NCBI RefSeq assembly: GCF_002078015.1
Contig: NZ_LWBP01000199.1
Span: forward strand, 248,001 to 312,000
DNA: 64,000 bases
Direction: 5' to 3'
Source: Niastella populi
GTDB lineage: Bacteria > Bacteroidota > Bacteroidia > Chitinophagales > Chitinophagaceae
Part shown: positions 1-8,812 of the stretch, one piece after another
Numbering within the stretch: position 1 is the first letter of the stretch
How the letters are laid out: every line of letters starts with the position of its first letter
Notes under the pieces: generated by a model
Told to the model about the DNA's origin: nothing
Seen by the model: the letters and a program-made list of their open reading frames with translations, nothing else
Database searches by the model: none
Position numbers and translations under genes: made by a program

Positions 1-1
1 G

Positions 2-850
2 TTACTGAAGGACAGTCACCCCATTTTGCTGGAAGGTGTACATTGTACCTACCTGTTACAGGACGAACGTTTCAACAGCCGCAAAATGGTGCTTCGCCTG
101 CACAATGTGGAATATAAATACTACAAACAGTTATTCCATTCAAGCCATTCCCTCTTCAAAAAAATGTATTACCTGAATGAGAGCAGGCTGCTGAAACAAT
201 ACGAAGAAAGTATTGCCAATAAAGCGCTGGTACTGGCCGTATCGGAACAGGATTCAAACACCTACCGGAAAGAATTTGGCGCAAAACAGGTAGCTACCCT
301 GCCGGTTTTTTTACCATTTAGTGAAATTTCGGCGCCTGAAGGCGTAGGCTGCTTTTGTTTATACCATGGCAACCTGTCGGTAAACGAAAATGAAGAAGCG
401 GCCATTTGGCTAATAAAGAAAGTGTTCAACGATCTGAAGATCCCACTGGTGATCGCAGGCAAGCATCCTTCACCCAGGTTACAGCGTATAGCCAATAAGT
501 ATGGTAATGCCTGCCTGGTGGCAGATCCATCTGAACAGGAAATGCAGGATATGATCGGCAAGGCGCAGATAAACATACTGCCATCCTTCAACGTAACAGG
601 AGTTAAGCTGAAATTGCTGAATGCCCTCTTCAACGGGCGGCATTGCCTGGTAAATGAAGCTACGGTACAAAGCACGGGACTTGAATCGGCCTGCCATATC
701 GGAAACAATGCTACGGCTTTCAAAAGCCAGATCGTTCAGTTGTACCGGCAGCCATTTGCGGAAGAAGAGATCCGTTTGCGAAAAACGTTACTGCTTTCCA
801 CATTCGACAATAAACGCAACGCACAACGGCTTATTCAATGGTTATTTTAG
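2..850 (+). CDS. Glycosyltransferase, C-terminal part (5' end outside window)
   Basis: The frame is open from base 2 with no stop, so the true start lies before the window; a TTG at 26 is only an internal codon. About 282 residues are visible. The second half resembles the C-terminal nucleotide-sugar binding domain of GT-B glycosyltransferases: a YHGNLSVNENEEA strand-loop, then PLVIAGKHPSPRL, and a late segment (INILPSFNVTGVKLKLLNAL) matching the usual donor-binding 'G.k.K.leal' region. Such enzymes move a sugar from a nucleotide donor to a cell-surface glycan or lipid; donor and acceptor cannot be told. The stop overlaps the end of the convergent ftsE-like gene by 20 bp. Family assignment is by motif resemblance only. 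Confidence 0.8.
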   Translation, partial: LLKDSHPILLEGVHCTYLLQDERFNSRKMVLRLHNVEYKYYKQLFHSSHSLFKKMYYLNESRLLKQYEESIANKALVLAVSEQDSNTYRKEFGAKQVATLPVFLPFSEISAPEGVGCFCLYHGNLSVNENEEAAIWLIKKVFNDLKIPLVIAGKHPSPRLQRIANKYGNACLVADPSEQEMQDMIGKAQINILPSFNVTGVKLKLLNALFNGRHCLVNEATVQSTGLESACHIGNNATAFKSQIVQLYRQPFAEEEIRLRKTLLLSTFDNKRNAQRLIQWLF

Positions 851-1520
851 CATTGTCAATAACCCGGCCTCTTTCGGTACGTACCGTACGGGCCGGGTAT
901 TTATTGATAACGATGTAGTCGTGTGTAGCCATTACGATAGCGGTACCATAATCGCGGCTGATGTGGAACAACAGCTGCATGATCTCATCGGAAGTTTCGG
1001 GATCGAGGTTACCGGTAGGCTCATCGGCCAAAATCAGCTTGGGTGAATTGAGCAGGGCGCGGGCGATATCAACACGTTGTTGTTCGCCGCCGCTTAACTC
1101 GAATGGCATTTTAAAGCCTTTGGCTTTGAGGCCGACCTTATCGAGCACATCGAGGATCTTTTCATCCATCAGCTTTTCATCCTTCCAGCCGGTGGCGCGC
1201 AGCACAAAACGCAGGTTATCGTTTACATTACGATCGGTGAGCAACTGGAAATCCTGGAAAACCACGCCAAGGTTACGGCGAAGGAAAGGAACTTTTTTCC
1301 AGTCCATATCACGCAGGTTAAAACCTACCACGGTACCATCTCCTTCTTTCAGGCGCAGATCGCCATACATGGTCTTCAACAGGCTGCTTTTGCCGGTACC
1401 TGTTTTACCAACCAGGTAAACGAATTCCCCTTTTTGAACTTTAAAGTTTACATCCTGTAAAACAAGATTGTTCCCCTGATAGATATTTACGTGCTTTAGG
1501 TCAATGATGTTCTCCTGCAT
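831..1520 (-). CDS. ftsE: Cell division ABC transporter ATP-binding protein FtsE
   Basis: 229 residues, the normal FtsE length, a single ABC ATPase domain. Visible motifs: Walker A GKTGTGKSS at about residues 38-46, Q-loop VVFQDFQLL near 87-94, signature LSGGEQQRV at 142-150, Walker B LILADEPTGNLD at 162-173 and the H-loop histidine near 200. FtsE works with the membrane protein FtsX at the division site to drive cell-wall hydrolases; no ftsX is in the window. The DEPTGNLDP motif and length separate it from nutrient importers, though LolD-like ATPases are close relatives. The 3' end overlaps the convergent glycosyltransferase by 20 bp. Confidence 0.88.
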   Translation of the reverse strand: MQENIIDLKHVNIYQGNNLVLQDVNFKVQKGEFVYLVGKTGTGKSSLLKTMYGDLRLKEGDGTVVGFNLRDMDWKKVPFLRRNLGVVFQDFQLLTDRNVNDNLRFVLRATGWKDEKLMDEKILDVLDKVGLKAKGFKMPFELSGGEQQRVDIARALLNSPKLILADEPTGNLDPETSDEIMQLLFHISRDYGTAIVMATHDYIVINKYPARTVRTERGRVIDNAKITIE

Positions 1521-1540
1521 ACTGATCCGTTAAGTTGTAA

Positions 1541-1548
1541 CAAAAATA
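1541..1548 (-). promoter_or_regulatory. Bacteroidota -7 promoter element for ftsE
   Basis: On the minus strand this reads TATTTTTG, an exact match to the Bacteroidota -7 box TAnnTTTG, 20 bp upstream of the ftsE ATG. It predicts a short untranslated leader. Motif match only. Confidence 0.55.
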
Positions 1549-2090
1549 AGCAATTCGGGCCAGTTACAAATTTTGGATTATACCACAATTGAAGGCCCCA
1601 ATGTGAATAAGCTCAGCGATTTAGAAATTTCAGCGTTTGCCCCACCCTAAGCGGGGTTTATGAGCACCGTCAGGCTCAGGTATTATCAGCGGATAAAATA
1701 CTGGTTAGCAATGACCGTAGAACCCCACTAATATATTGTTAATTCCCGATATAGACAAGGAGGAGTTGTAAGGTCGATAAGTTGACCAGGCGCCGGACAC
1801 CGTAACTTCCTTACAGTATCCGGCTTGATTTCGCAAAATAAGCCCGGCAGGGTTCCGCCCTTGCCAGGTGCGGCTTTCAGCGCAAATACATCCTGTCTTT
1901 CATAGGGAAGGTGAATAGATATCCCGGATATATTCCCGATATATTACGGAGATAAGCCCGGGATATTGCGGATTTATTTAAGGCTGAAATATCACCGGGA
2001 TAGTACCGGAACACTGTTTATTTGTTTTTATAATATAGATGCATTGCCTGTCAATGTAAATCTTCGTCATTCACCATTAAACCCAACATT
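1549..2090. other. Intergenic region with degenerate short repeats
   Basis: No convincing gene. The stretch holds several copies of a CCCGATATA/CCGGATATA-type word between about 1740 and 1960, and an inverted pair GCCGGA (1792-1797) / TCCGGC (1819-1824) that could fold into a small hairpin. No clear promoter for the gene starting at 2091 was found; TTTATTTG in the AT-rich stretch before it is one base off the -7 box. Confidence 0.4.
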
Positions 2091-2870
2091 ATGGCAAAAC
2101 TCGACGGTACTATTCAATTCACCGGTTCTCTCCAAAACCTGAGCGCTTACAAAATGCGCGGCTCAGATAAATTAATACTGCGTAAAAAGGGCGGTCCTAC
2201 CAAAAAACAGGTAAAGCATTCACCAAACTTTGAGCTCACCCGCAGGAACAATATGGAATTTGGCGGCAGGGCAATATCTGCAGCCTTTATAAAAAGGGTA
2301 TTGCACCCGTTGCTTTTTTTGGCCGATCACAACATTACGGCACCGTTCAATGCGCTGCTGCGGGCCATTCAAAAAATGGATACTGAAAGCGATTATGGCA
2401 AACGGCATATTATGCTAACCAGGCAACCGCGGTTACTGGAGGGTTATACGTTGAACCGCACTTTTTTGTTTGAAACAATAGTAAGAACACCGGTAATCTG
2501 CCATCTTCAGGAAGAAGAGATCTATATCGACCTGCCGGCGCTTGAGCCAGGCATCAACTTTATGGCGCCCGGTAATTTTGCTGTATATAAGTTTATCGCC
2601 GTGGCCGGACTGGCACCTGATATTTATTATACAGAACATGGTTACCAGCCGGGAGTGAGAGATGGGTATTTTTTCAATCATACCGAAAGTGACTGGCTGC
2701 CGGTGAACGCCTCTGCTCCCGCCCGCCGGCTAACGCTGGAGGCGCCGTTAAACAAACCGGCCGATTGCAGTACCGTGATTGCGCTGGGCGTTGCCTTTGG
2801 AGTAATAAATGGTATGGAAATAAAACCCGTAAAATATGTTGGCGCGGCAAAGGTGCTCATGATGGCCTGA
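2091..2870 (+). CDS. Conserved hypothetical protein, Chitinophagaceae type
   Basis: 259 residues with no signal peptide or membrane segment. I recognise the N-terminal style (MAKLDGTIQFTGSLQNLSAYKMRG followed by a basic stretch with GGPTKKQV) from uncharacterised proteins of Sphingobacteriia/Chitinophagaceae, but know no function. The first 60 residues are basic and could bind nucleic acid or be structural; the middle (about 120-200) looks like alternating beta strands. It stands alone between ftsE and the FMN oxidase and ends in a strong terminator at 2892-2919. No function is proposed. Confidence 0.75.
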   Translation: MAKLDGTIQFTGSLQNLSAYKMRGSDKLILRKKGGPTKKQVKHSPNFELTRRNNMEFGGRAISAAFIKRVLHPLLFLADHNITAPFNALLRAIQKMDTESDYGKRHIMLTRQPRLLEGYTLNRTFLFETIVRTPVICHLQEEEIYIDLPALEPGINFMAPGNFAVYKFIAVAGLAPDIYYTEHGYQPGVRDGYFFNHTESDWLPVNASAPARRLTLEAPLNKPADCSTVIALGVAFGVINGMEIKPVKYVGAAKVLMMA

Positions 2871-2891
2871 CGAAGATTGAACCCATATAAA

Positions 2892-2919
2892 AAGCCCTCC
2901 CGATGTTTTGGGAGGGCTT
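2892..2919. terminator. Bidirectional rho-independent terminator
   Basis: A perfect 10-bp stem AAGCCCTCCC / GGGAGGGCTT with an 8-base loop lies between two convergent genes. It can end transcription of the hypothetical gene on plus and of the FMN oxidase on minus; A/T-rich flanks on both sides fit. Confidence 0.85.
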
Positions 2920-2940
2920 ACCCATTTTATACGGAAAGTA

Positions 2941-4104
2941 TTATTTAATGATATGCTTCGGCAGATCAACGATCTGCTCACAGCAAATTTGCTCCATTAC
3001 CTGTTGCAACTGGGTTTTCAGCATGGCGATCACATGATCGCCGCCGGCATCGCCCAGTGCAGCCACGCTGTACATAAATGAACGGCCCATAAAGGTAAAA
3101 TCTGCGCCGGCAGCCATTACCCTTGCCACATCGGGTCCCGAACGCAGGCCGCTGTCCATCATGATCTTTATTTTTCCTTTATAACGATCGATGATCGGGT
3201 GCATCGACTGTATGGCCGACTGACCTGCATCGAGCTGTCTGCCGCCGTGATTCGATACCACAATGCCATCAACACCCAGTTTGATACACATTTCGGTATC
3301 GGCCTCGGTGGCAATTCCTTTCACTACAATTTTCCCTTTCCATTTATCGCGAATGGGAGCAATTTTGTCGGCATTCAACCGGCCGGCAAACGTGCGGTTC
3401 ATAAACAGTCCCAGCTGTTTCATGTTTAACCCTTTTGGCATATAGGGCTTCAGGGTGGCAAAGTTAGGCGTACCGTACTTCAGGGTTTTCAATGCCCACT
3501 CAGGCCGCGTCATGATCTGAAGAATATTCTTCAGCGTCATGCGGGGCGGCATGGCCAGGCCATTGCGAATATCCCTTGGGCGGAAACCAAACGAAGGCAC
3601 ATCGCTCAGCAACACCAGCACCGGGTATTGGGCGGCTTCCAGGCGTTTTAAAATATCGTCACGCACTTCATCGGCGGCGGGATGGTACAATTGGTACCAG
3701 GCCCGGCCTTCCGTAATTTTACTAATGGTTTCAATATCGGCCGTAGTAACCGTACTAAGTATAAAAGGAATATTATGCTGCAGGGCCGCCTTGGCAAGGA
3801 TCTGCGGCGAATTGGGCCAGATGAGCCCCTGTAAACCAACGGGCGCAATGCCAAAAGGCGCATCGTATACATGGCCGAACAACTCGGTTTGCAGGTTAGA
3901 CCCCCTGTGTTTGCTGAGGTAATAGGGAGCCAGTTCAACCTCCCTGATCTCTGCCGTGTTCTTATACAGGTTTACGTCTTCATTACATCCGCCATCGAGG
4001 TACTCGAAGGCAAATTTCGGGATCTTTCTTTTGGCCTTATTGCGCAGGTCTTCAATGGAAGGATAACTGGTATTATACTTCACCTGGGGAACTTGTTTGC
4101 TCAT
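2941..4104 (-). CDS. FMN-dependent alpha-hydroxyacid oxidase/dehydrogenase (lactate-oxidising family)
   Basis: 387 residues, a typical FMN TIM-barrel of the glycolate oxidase/LldD/lactate-monooxygenase family, which oxidises 2-hydroxy acids such as L-lactate to 2-keto acids. Visible: YQLYHP (flavin-contacting tyrosine), RPRDIRNG, the FMN lysine region IVVKGI, the active-site SNHGGRQLD with catalytic His and Arg, and MDSGLRSGPDV plus GRSFMY for phosphate binding. The usual TVDTP segment reads LLSDVPSFG. The start is set at the internal ATG at 4104, not at 4140, because a TATTTTTG promoter box lies at 4127-4134, between the two. Substrate is not determined; L-lactate is a reasonable guess. Confidence 0.87.
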   Translation of the reverse strand: MSKQVPQVKYNTSYPSIEDLRNKAKRKIPKFAFEYLDGGCNEDVNLYKNTAEIREVELAPYYLSKHRGSNLQTELFGHVYDAPFGIAPVGLQGLIWPNSPQILAKAALQHNIPFILSTVTTADIETISKITEGRAWYQLYHPAADEVRDDILKRLEAAQYPVLVLLSDVPSFGFRPRDIRNGLAMPPRMTLKNILQIMTRPEWALKTLKYGTPNFATLKPYMPKGLNMKQLGLFMNRTFAGRLNADKIAPIRDKWKGKIVVKGIATEADTEMCIKLGVDGIVVSNHGGRQLDAGQSAIQSMHPIIDRYKGKIKIMMDSGLRSGPDVARVMAAGADFTFMGRSFMYSVAALGDAGGDHVIAMLKTQLQQVMEQICCEQIVDLPKHIIK

Positions 4105-4126
4105 TGACTGTTTGATTTCAAATGCG

Positions 4127-4134
4127 CAAAAATA
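4127..4134 (-). promoter_or_regulatory. -7 promoter element that fixes the FMN oxidase start
   Basis: Minus-strand TATTTTTG, an exact TAnnTTTG match. Transcription would begin near 4120, so an upstream ATG at 4140 would not be in the mRNA; the start at 4104 is preferred. Confidence 0.6.
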
Positions 4135-4279
4135 GTTCATTATTGAAGGAATGCATCCTGCTCCATATGCTCTTTGTTCATTCTTTTATTCAAAACAGGG
4201 CCGTCAGGGAATATTTTCATACCTGGCGGTGCTGCCGGAAAGCTTGCAGGAAAACGGCAATTGTGTATTTTAGCGTTCC

Positions 4280-5174
4280 ATGTTCGACTTTCGACTAAAA
4301 GTATTTTATACTGTTGCCCGTAGATTGAATTTTACCAAAGGCGGAAGAGTTGTTTATTACGCAACCGGCGGTAACCAAACACATTCATGAAATAGAGACT
4401 TATTACAAGACCCAATTATTTCAGCGCAACGGTACAAAAATAAAACTCACCCCGGCAGGTACTACCCTGCTGGCACATGCTGAACAGCTTTTTGCCATTT
4501 ACCGCAATATAGAAGTTGATCTGGCCGCTATCAACGAAAACGTAAAAGGAACCCTGCGCATTGGCGCCAGCACCACCGTTGCACAATATGTGCTGCCCAA
4601 ATACCTCGCTTCATTCCGGCAAAAGTTTCCTGAGATCAATATCGCACTTACAACAAACAATACCGAGTATATCGAGAATGCCCTTATAGCTGGTAAAATT
4701 GATTTCGGTATTATTGAAGGACAATCAAAACGCCTACAGATCAGGTATACGAGCTTCCTCAAAGATGAAATAGTGCTTTGCACCCGCACCGGTAACCCCT
4801 TGATAAAAAAACAAACCATGTCGCTGCCGGCAATAAAGGAACTGCCCCTGCTGATGCGGGAACAGGGATCCGGTTCGCAGGAAGTGATCGCCGCTGCATT
4901 AAAGAAGGCCGGCGTTAAGCTGTCGCAGTTAAAGATCGAAATGGTGCTGGAAAGTACTGAAAGCATAAAATCATATATCAGCAGTTCCGGCAGCTTTGCA
5001 TTCCTTTCCATTCATTCGATCCTGAAAGAATTAAAAAGCAACGAGCTTACCATCATCGATATAAAAGACCTGCATATTGAGCGGAATTTCTTCTTTGTAA
5101 AACAACAGGGCGATAACCAGCCCCTTACCGGGTTGTTTATGAAATTCATTTCCTCCGATAACTTAAAGTTATAG
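4280..5174 (+). pseudogene. LysR-family regulator with a frameshift in its helix-turn-helix
   Basis: An ATG at 4280 opens a typical LysR N-terminus (MFDFRLKVFYTVARRLNFTK), but that frame then stops near 4388. The rest of the domain (AEELFITQPAVTKHIHEIE and onward, including the effector domain to 5174) continues in another frame from 4341. The break is at about 4338-4341, where the family usually has TKAAEEL: two bases are missing relative to that pattern. Otherwise the protein would be a full-length regulator of about 298 residues with a normal effector-binding domain. It lies just upstream of a YeiH-type transporter, the usual partner (YeiE in E. coli). It may be a true pseudogene or a sequencing/assembly error; a shortened product from the TTG at 4350 would lack half the DNA-binding helix-turn-helix. 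Confidence 0.8.
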
Positions 5175-5239
5175 CAGATTAAAAGAGGTCATTTCTCTTT
5201 CGGCCGGCCGTTCATCAACTTTGTGCCCGGAATAATTAT

Positions 5240-6250
5240 ATGCACAAAATGGAAACGGATAAAATCAGGCCAAAAGAAGAACAAAAATTCCTGGACAAAA
5301 ACCTTGCCCCTGCAACCTTCGGCAAAACAGGCATTACTACCCGCGAGCTGGTGTTTCTACTGGCGCTTGTATTTTGTATTTCTCCCCTCATTTCCCCGCC
5401 ATTTGCGTTGCTGGTGGGACTGATCATTGCCCGGTTTATCGGTCACCCCTACCTGCATTTGAACCATAAGGTATCACATGTTCTATTGCAAATTTCTGTA
5501 GTGAGCCTGGGTTTTCGCGTGAACATTGGTACCGCTTTAAAGACCGGGAAGGAAAGTTTTTTGATCACCATAGTAACCATACTATGCACATTGCTTACCG
5601 GGTATTTGACCGGTCGTATTTTTAAAACCAATAATAAAACCTCGTACCTGATTGCGGCCGGTACTGCTATTTGCGGCGGAAGCGCCATTGCCGCCATTTC
5701 ACCGGTTATAAGGGCCGAAGAAAAACAGATAAGCGTAGCGCTGGCCACCACGTTTATTTTAAATGCTATTGCCCTTGTATTGTTTCCCCTGATCGGGTAT
5801 TATTTGCATTTGAATCAGACACAGTTCGGACTTTGGTGCGCCATTGCCATCCATGATACCAGTTCGGTAATAGGTGCTGCGGGGAAATACGGCGCCCAGG
5901 CGCTTGACATTGCGGCAACCGTAAAGCTTACCCGGGCCTTGTGGATCGTTCCGCTAACGTTCATCAGCACTTTTATTTTCAGGAACCGGGAGGTGCGTAT
6001 TAAGATCCCCTGGTTTATCGGGTTGTTTGTAGTGGCTATGTGTGTAAATTCTTTTTTCCCGGCGGTTCGGCAATACAGTGCATATATTTCCGGCATTTCA
6101 AGGTCGGTATTGACGGTTACGCTTTTTCTTATAGGCTGCGGCTTATCGGGCAAACCGGTAAGAAGTATAGGGTTGAAACCCGTTTTGCAGGGGCTGATAT
6201 TGTGGGTGATCGTTTCCGTAGCGACGCTGCTGGTGATCGTATACTTATAA
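5240..6250 (+). CDS. YeiH/UPF0324 family putative sulfate exporter
   Basis: 336 residues, very hydrophobic, with about ten membrane segments after a polar start of about 35 residues. Family hallmarks are visible: LLQISVVSLGFRVN, AAGTAICGGSAIAA in the middle, and IHDTSSVIGAAGKYG in the second half. YeiH-family proteins sit in the inner membrane and are annotated as sulfate or anion exporters, mostly without biochemical proof. The gene follows the frameshifted LysR regulator by 65 bp, matching the conserved yeiE-yeiH pairing. Near-consensus CAACTTTG lies about 20 bp upstream. Start may be this ATG or the next one, nine bases on. Confidence 0.87.
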   Translation: MHKMETDKIRPKEEQKFLDKNLAPATFGKTGITTRELVFLLALVFCISPLISPPFALLVGLIIARFIGHPYLHLNHKVSHVLLQISVVSLGFRVNIGTALKTGKESFLITIVTILCTLLTGYLTGRIFKTNNKTSYLIAAGTAICGGSAIAAISPVIRAEEKQISVALATTFILNAIALVLFPLIGYYLHLNQTQFGLWCAIAIHDTSSVIGAAGKYGAQALDIAATVKLTRALWIVPLTFISTFIFRNREVRIKIPWFIGLFVVAMCVNSFFPAVRQYSAYISGISRSVLTVTLFLIGCGLSGKPVRSIGLKPVLQGLILWVIVSVATLLVIVYL

Positions 6251-6273
6251 GAATTGTATTATATTGGCCTCAT

Positions 6274-6714
6274 ATGAAGAGATCACGCGTACTGATCATA
6301 TCTTTTCTGATTTTGCTGCTGGCGGCATTATTGTTCTTTTTTGGTGGTGCCATGAGCATGGTGCCGGGCTGGCATACGGTCATTTACCCACCCTGGTATG
6401 CCTGGGTGCTAGTAGTGATAATGACACTGTTTTTCGGAACCATCGGTTACTGGTTATATATAAAACGCATCAGCAGGTTGAACCGGTTGTTGTTCATTAT
6501 TTATGCCGCAGTGACAACCGTAGTTTACTTTTTCCTCAAGTTCCCGCATCTGCCATTACAATTTGTGCCATACGGCAGTGAAACTTTTGACAACACCGCC
6601 CTTACCATTGTACGGTTATTGCCTGTAGCCAATTGGGTGCTGATAAGTACCCAGGTACTGCTTGTGGGTTATGTTGCCGGAATAATATTGATAAATAACA
6701 GAAAACGCACATAA
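6274..6714 (+). CDS. Small four-helix membrane protein, unknown function
   Basis: 146 residues from the ATG at 6274. Four hydrophobic stretches are visible: residues about 6-25, 40-60, 70-92 and 120-140, the first two separated by GAMSMVPGWHTVIYPPWY, the last followed by a basic tail NNRKRT. The gene starts 23 bp after the yeiH-like stop and is probably co-transcribed with it. I do not recognise the family well enough to name it. It ends 17 bp before the convergent ThuA gene with no obvious terminator between. Confidence 0.7.
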   Translation: MKRSRVLIISFLILLLAALLFFFGGAMSMVPGWHTVIYPPWYAWVLVVIMTLFFGTIGYWLYIKRISRLNRLLFIIYAAVTTVVYFFLKFPHLPLQFVPYGSETFDNTALTIVRLLPVANWVLISTQVLLVGYVAGIILINNRKRT

Positions 6715-6731
6715 CCGTAATTACAATAAAC

Positions 6732-7490
6732 TTACTTCACCTTCCCCATAGCATACTGAATGCCGCCCCATAAATGCTGCAGGAACAACGGATCGGCGTA
6801 AGATTCGTCGGTATGTCCTAACCCGGTATAAAAGGCGCGGCCGCCATCGTAGTTGTGGTACCAGGCCATATGATGATTGGCGCCATTGCTGCCGCCGGTA
6901 TAAGAGCTTTCGTCGATGGTGATCAATACTTTCAGATCGGTGGCCACATACTTGAAATTATACCATTCATCGGTACGTTTCCACGGCCGGGGCAAATGTT
7001 TGGTGGCAATATTCGTACTGTCGTTGATCACCAGCACAGCTTCCTGTATTTGAGGATGTTTTACAAAGTAAGCCCCTACCAGGTTGCCATACCAGGGCCA
7101 GTCGTATTCGGTATCGGTAGCCGAATGAATACCAACAAATCCGCCACCGGCCTGAATGTACTGTTGAAACGCTTTCTGCTGCTCATCATTCAGCACATCG
7201 CCGGTAGTGTTCAAAAAGATCACCGCAGCGTATTGTTTCAGGTTGCTGTATACAAACTTTGTTGAATCGGTGGTGGTATCTACTTCAAACTTGTATTTTA
7301 CGCCCATCTCCTTCAGGGCTTTTATACCCGCATCGATCGACTTATGATGGTAACCTGCAGTTTTTGAAAATACCAGTACCCTGTCTTTTGCCAGGGGATC
7401 GGTTGTGCAGGACATTAAACAGAACGTAGTTAAAATAGAACAGAACGTAGTGAATACTATTTTCATTTGGCAGGCTATCGCTTTCTTCAT
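6732..7490 (-). CDS. ThuA-domain lipoprotein
   Basis: 252 residues. The N-terminus has a lipoprotein signal ending in LMSC, so the mature protein is probably anchored to a membrane facing the periplasm. The rest is one ThuA-like (trehalose-utilisation, glutamine-amidotransferase-like fold) domain: RVLVFSKTAGYHHKSI, YAAVIFLNTTGDVLNDEQQ, GGGFVGIHSATDTEYDWPWY, HPRPW-like LPRPWKRTDEWYNF and GRAFYTGLGHTDESY. These are common in Bacteroidota sugar-metabolism loci; a hydrolase-like role on sugars or glycosides is assumed but unproven. A second possible start is the ATG at 7466, which leaves a shorter but adequate signal. Confidence 0.85.
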   Translation of the reverse strand: MKKAIACQMKIVFTTFCSILTTFCLMSCTTDPLAKDRVLVFSKTAGYHHKSIDAGIKALKEMGVKYKFEVDTTTDSTKFVYSNLKQYAAVIFLNTTGDVLNDEQQKAFQQYIQAGGGFVGIHSATDTEYDWPWYGNLVGAYFVKHPQIQEAVLVINDSTNIATKHLPRPWKRTDEWYNFKYVATDLKVLITIDESSYTGGSNGANHHMAWYHNYDGGRAFYTGLGHTDESYADPLFLQHLWGGIQYAMGKVK

Positions 7491-7584
7491 GATATGATTG
7501 ATTTTTACATATTATGTCCGGTCTGTAAGATACAGAGAAGTCGGAATTAGTACCTGAAAAATTGCATAGTTTATGCCAACAAAA

Positions 7585-7655
7585 GGTGAGCCGCCGCCAG
7601 TTGGCGGGAACTCACCATTTATGAGGGTGAGCCGCCCTGCAAAGGCGACCCACCC
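7585..7655 (-). terminator. Two adjacent hairpins after the DUF1338 gene
   Basis: Downstream of the minus-strand gene ending at 7665 there are two GC-rich stems: 7625-7655 (GGGTG / CACCC ends with GCC/GGC inside) and 7585-7616 (GGTGAG...CTCACC enclosing CCGCC/GGCGG). On the minus strand the second is followed by CCTTTTG, fitting a rho-independent terminator. The two share GTGAGCCGCC. Confidence 0.65.
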
Positions 7656-7664
7656 AAAGAAGGT

Positions 7665-8558
7665 CTATCGTTTTGTTTGCGAACTATAAGTGCTCTCGAA
7701 GATCTTATCCGCATTGCCCGCTTCAAAGCCTTCCCGCCGGTGTATTCGCTGGATCTGGTCTTTCGGCAAATGCGCAAATTGCGCCAAAACCCGCCGCTCG
7801 GCAAATTCAATATACGAACCCGAAATCGAATGTACTTCCCCGCCGGCAAAGGTAGCATCGATCATTTCGGCAACGGTGGAGCTTTGTAACAAACCGCCAT
7901 CGGGACTGGTCTTAATTTTACCACCGGCATTGTTCAGCTTAAAACCATTGCGCTCGAGGAACTCGTTGAACCGGGCTATGGTATTATAACCATCTTTGAG
8001 GTTATGTACACTGATGGTAAAATGATTCAGGTAATACCGGTTGTAAATTACCCAGGCGGCATATTCGCTTTGTTTTCCCAGCGTTTCAAAATCGTGCCAG
8101 GTAGGTAAACGCCAAAGCCCGCTGTGCAGGAACTGGTCTACCGCACCGGCATCATCGAGGTTGAGCGCATCAACCGGGTCGCCTGTTACTTCGTTTGTAT
8201 AACTGGTTATGATCTGTTGTATTTCGGGCGACAGGTCTTTTACCCGCAGCTCGCTGATAAAGATCCTTGGGTATTGAGGCGCCGGCGGCGCATACCAGTA
8301 AGCATCCAGCTTCTTTTCAGGAAAGTGATAGTAATCCCTTTTCTCGTACCCGTAATGTAAAAAGATCTTTTCGAGCGATTGAACGCCCAAATGCGGCACA
8401 CCCATAGTGCGAAATGCAATATGGTCATTTTCAATATCACCCGCCTGTTGTATGATATTCTCCTTTATCATGGCGTTGATAATACCCGATACATCGGGAA
8501 CGCGTTCTTTGTAACGTGTCATCAGGCCGTTTAAAACATTCTCAAGTACTATTGACAT
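7665..8558 (-). CDS. DUF1338 protein, 2-oxoadipate dioxygenase/decarboxylase (HglS-like)
   Basis: 297 residues, matching the DUF1338 family, whose studied member HglS (YdcJ) is a metal enzyme of the vicinal-oxygen-chelate type that turns 2-oxoadipate into D-2-hydroxyglutarate in lysine breakdown. Seen here: NDHIAFRTMGVPHLG with the probable metal histidine near residue 45, HFTISVHNLKDGYNTI with a second His, and SGSYIEFAERR with the probable late Glu ligand. It is shorter than the proteobacterial form (about 450 residues), as is usual for Bacteroidota homologues. A saccharopine dehydrogenase homologue lies 254 bp upstream on the same strand, supporting a role in lysine or 2-aminoadipate catabolism. 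Substrate is inferred. Confidence 0.82.
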   Translation of the reverse strand: MSIVLENVLNGLMTRYKERVPDVSGIINAMIKENIIQQAGDIENDHIAFRTMGVPHLGVQSLEKIFLHYGYEKRDYYHFPEKKLDAYWYAPPAPQYPRIFISELRVKDLSPEIQQIITSYTNEVTGDPVDALNLDDAGAVDQFLHSGLWRLPTWHDFETLGKQSEYAAWVIYNRYYLNHFTISVHNLKDGYNTIARFNEFLERNGFKLNNAGGKIKTSPDGGLLQSSTVAEMIDATFAGGEVHSISGSYIEFAERRVLAQFAHLPKDQIQRIHRREGFEAGNADKIFESTYSSQTKR

Positions 8559-8812
8559 GCTTTATGGTTTATCAGTAACAGTTTATTTGTTTGTAGTTTG
8601 TAGTTTATGGTTTGTGGTTCTTTTGTTCCGGACTTTAAATTAATAGCTGGCCTGGTCAGGGTTGGAAGGATTCTTTTATTCGAAACCCGCCCAGGTAGCA
8701 GGCCCCGCTTTATTAAAATGCTTTAATTTTCAAACTTAATACCTGAACCCCAGCACTCAGAACTTACTACTTACTACTTACTACTTACTACTTACTACTT
8801 AAAACTTAATCC
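8559..8812. repeat. Spacer with word repeats and a 7-bp tandem array
   Basis: Between the two lysine-catabolism genes the spacer holds five perfect CTTACTA copies (8763-8797, plus CTT) and, nearer the DUF1338 gene, GTAGTTTGTAGTTT-type words (about 8590-8630). The two sets are loosely complementary to each other. Period 7 outside coding sequence means copy number can vary freely. Confidence 0.75.

Noticed and set aside
4330-4345. Programmed frameshift in the LysR gene
   Set aside because: No slippery heptamer or stimulatory stem is visible at ACCAAAGGCGG; a two-base deletion or an error is simpler.
7619-7858. Minus-strand frame over the DUF1338 gene end
   Set aside because: It overlaps the well-supported DUF1338 gene in another frame and covers its terminator.
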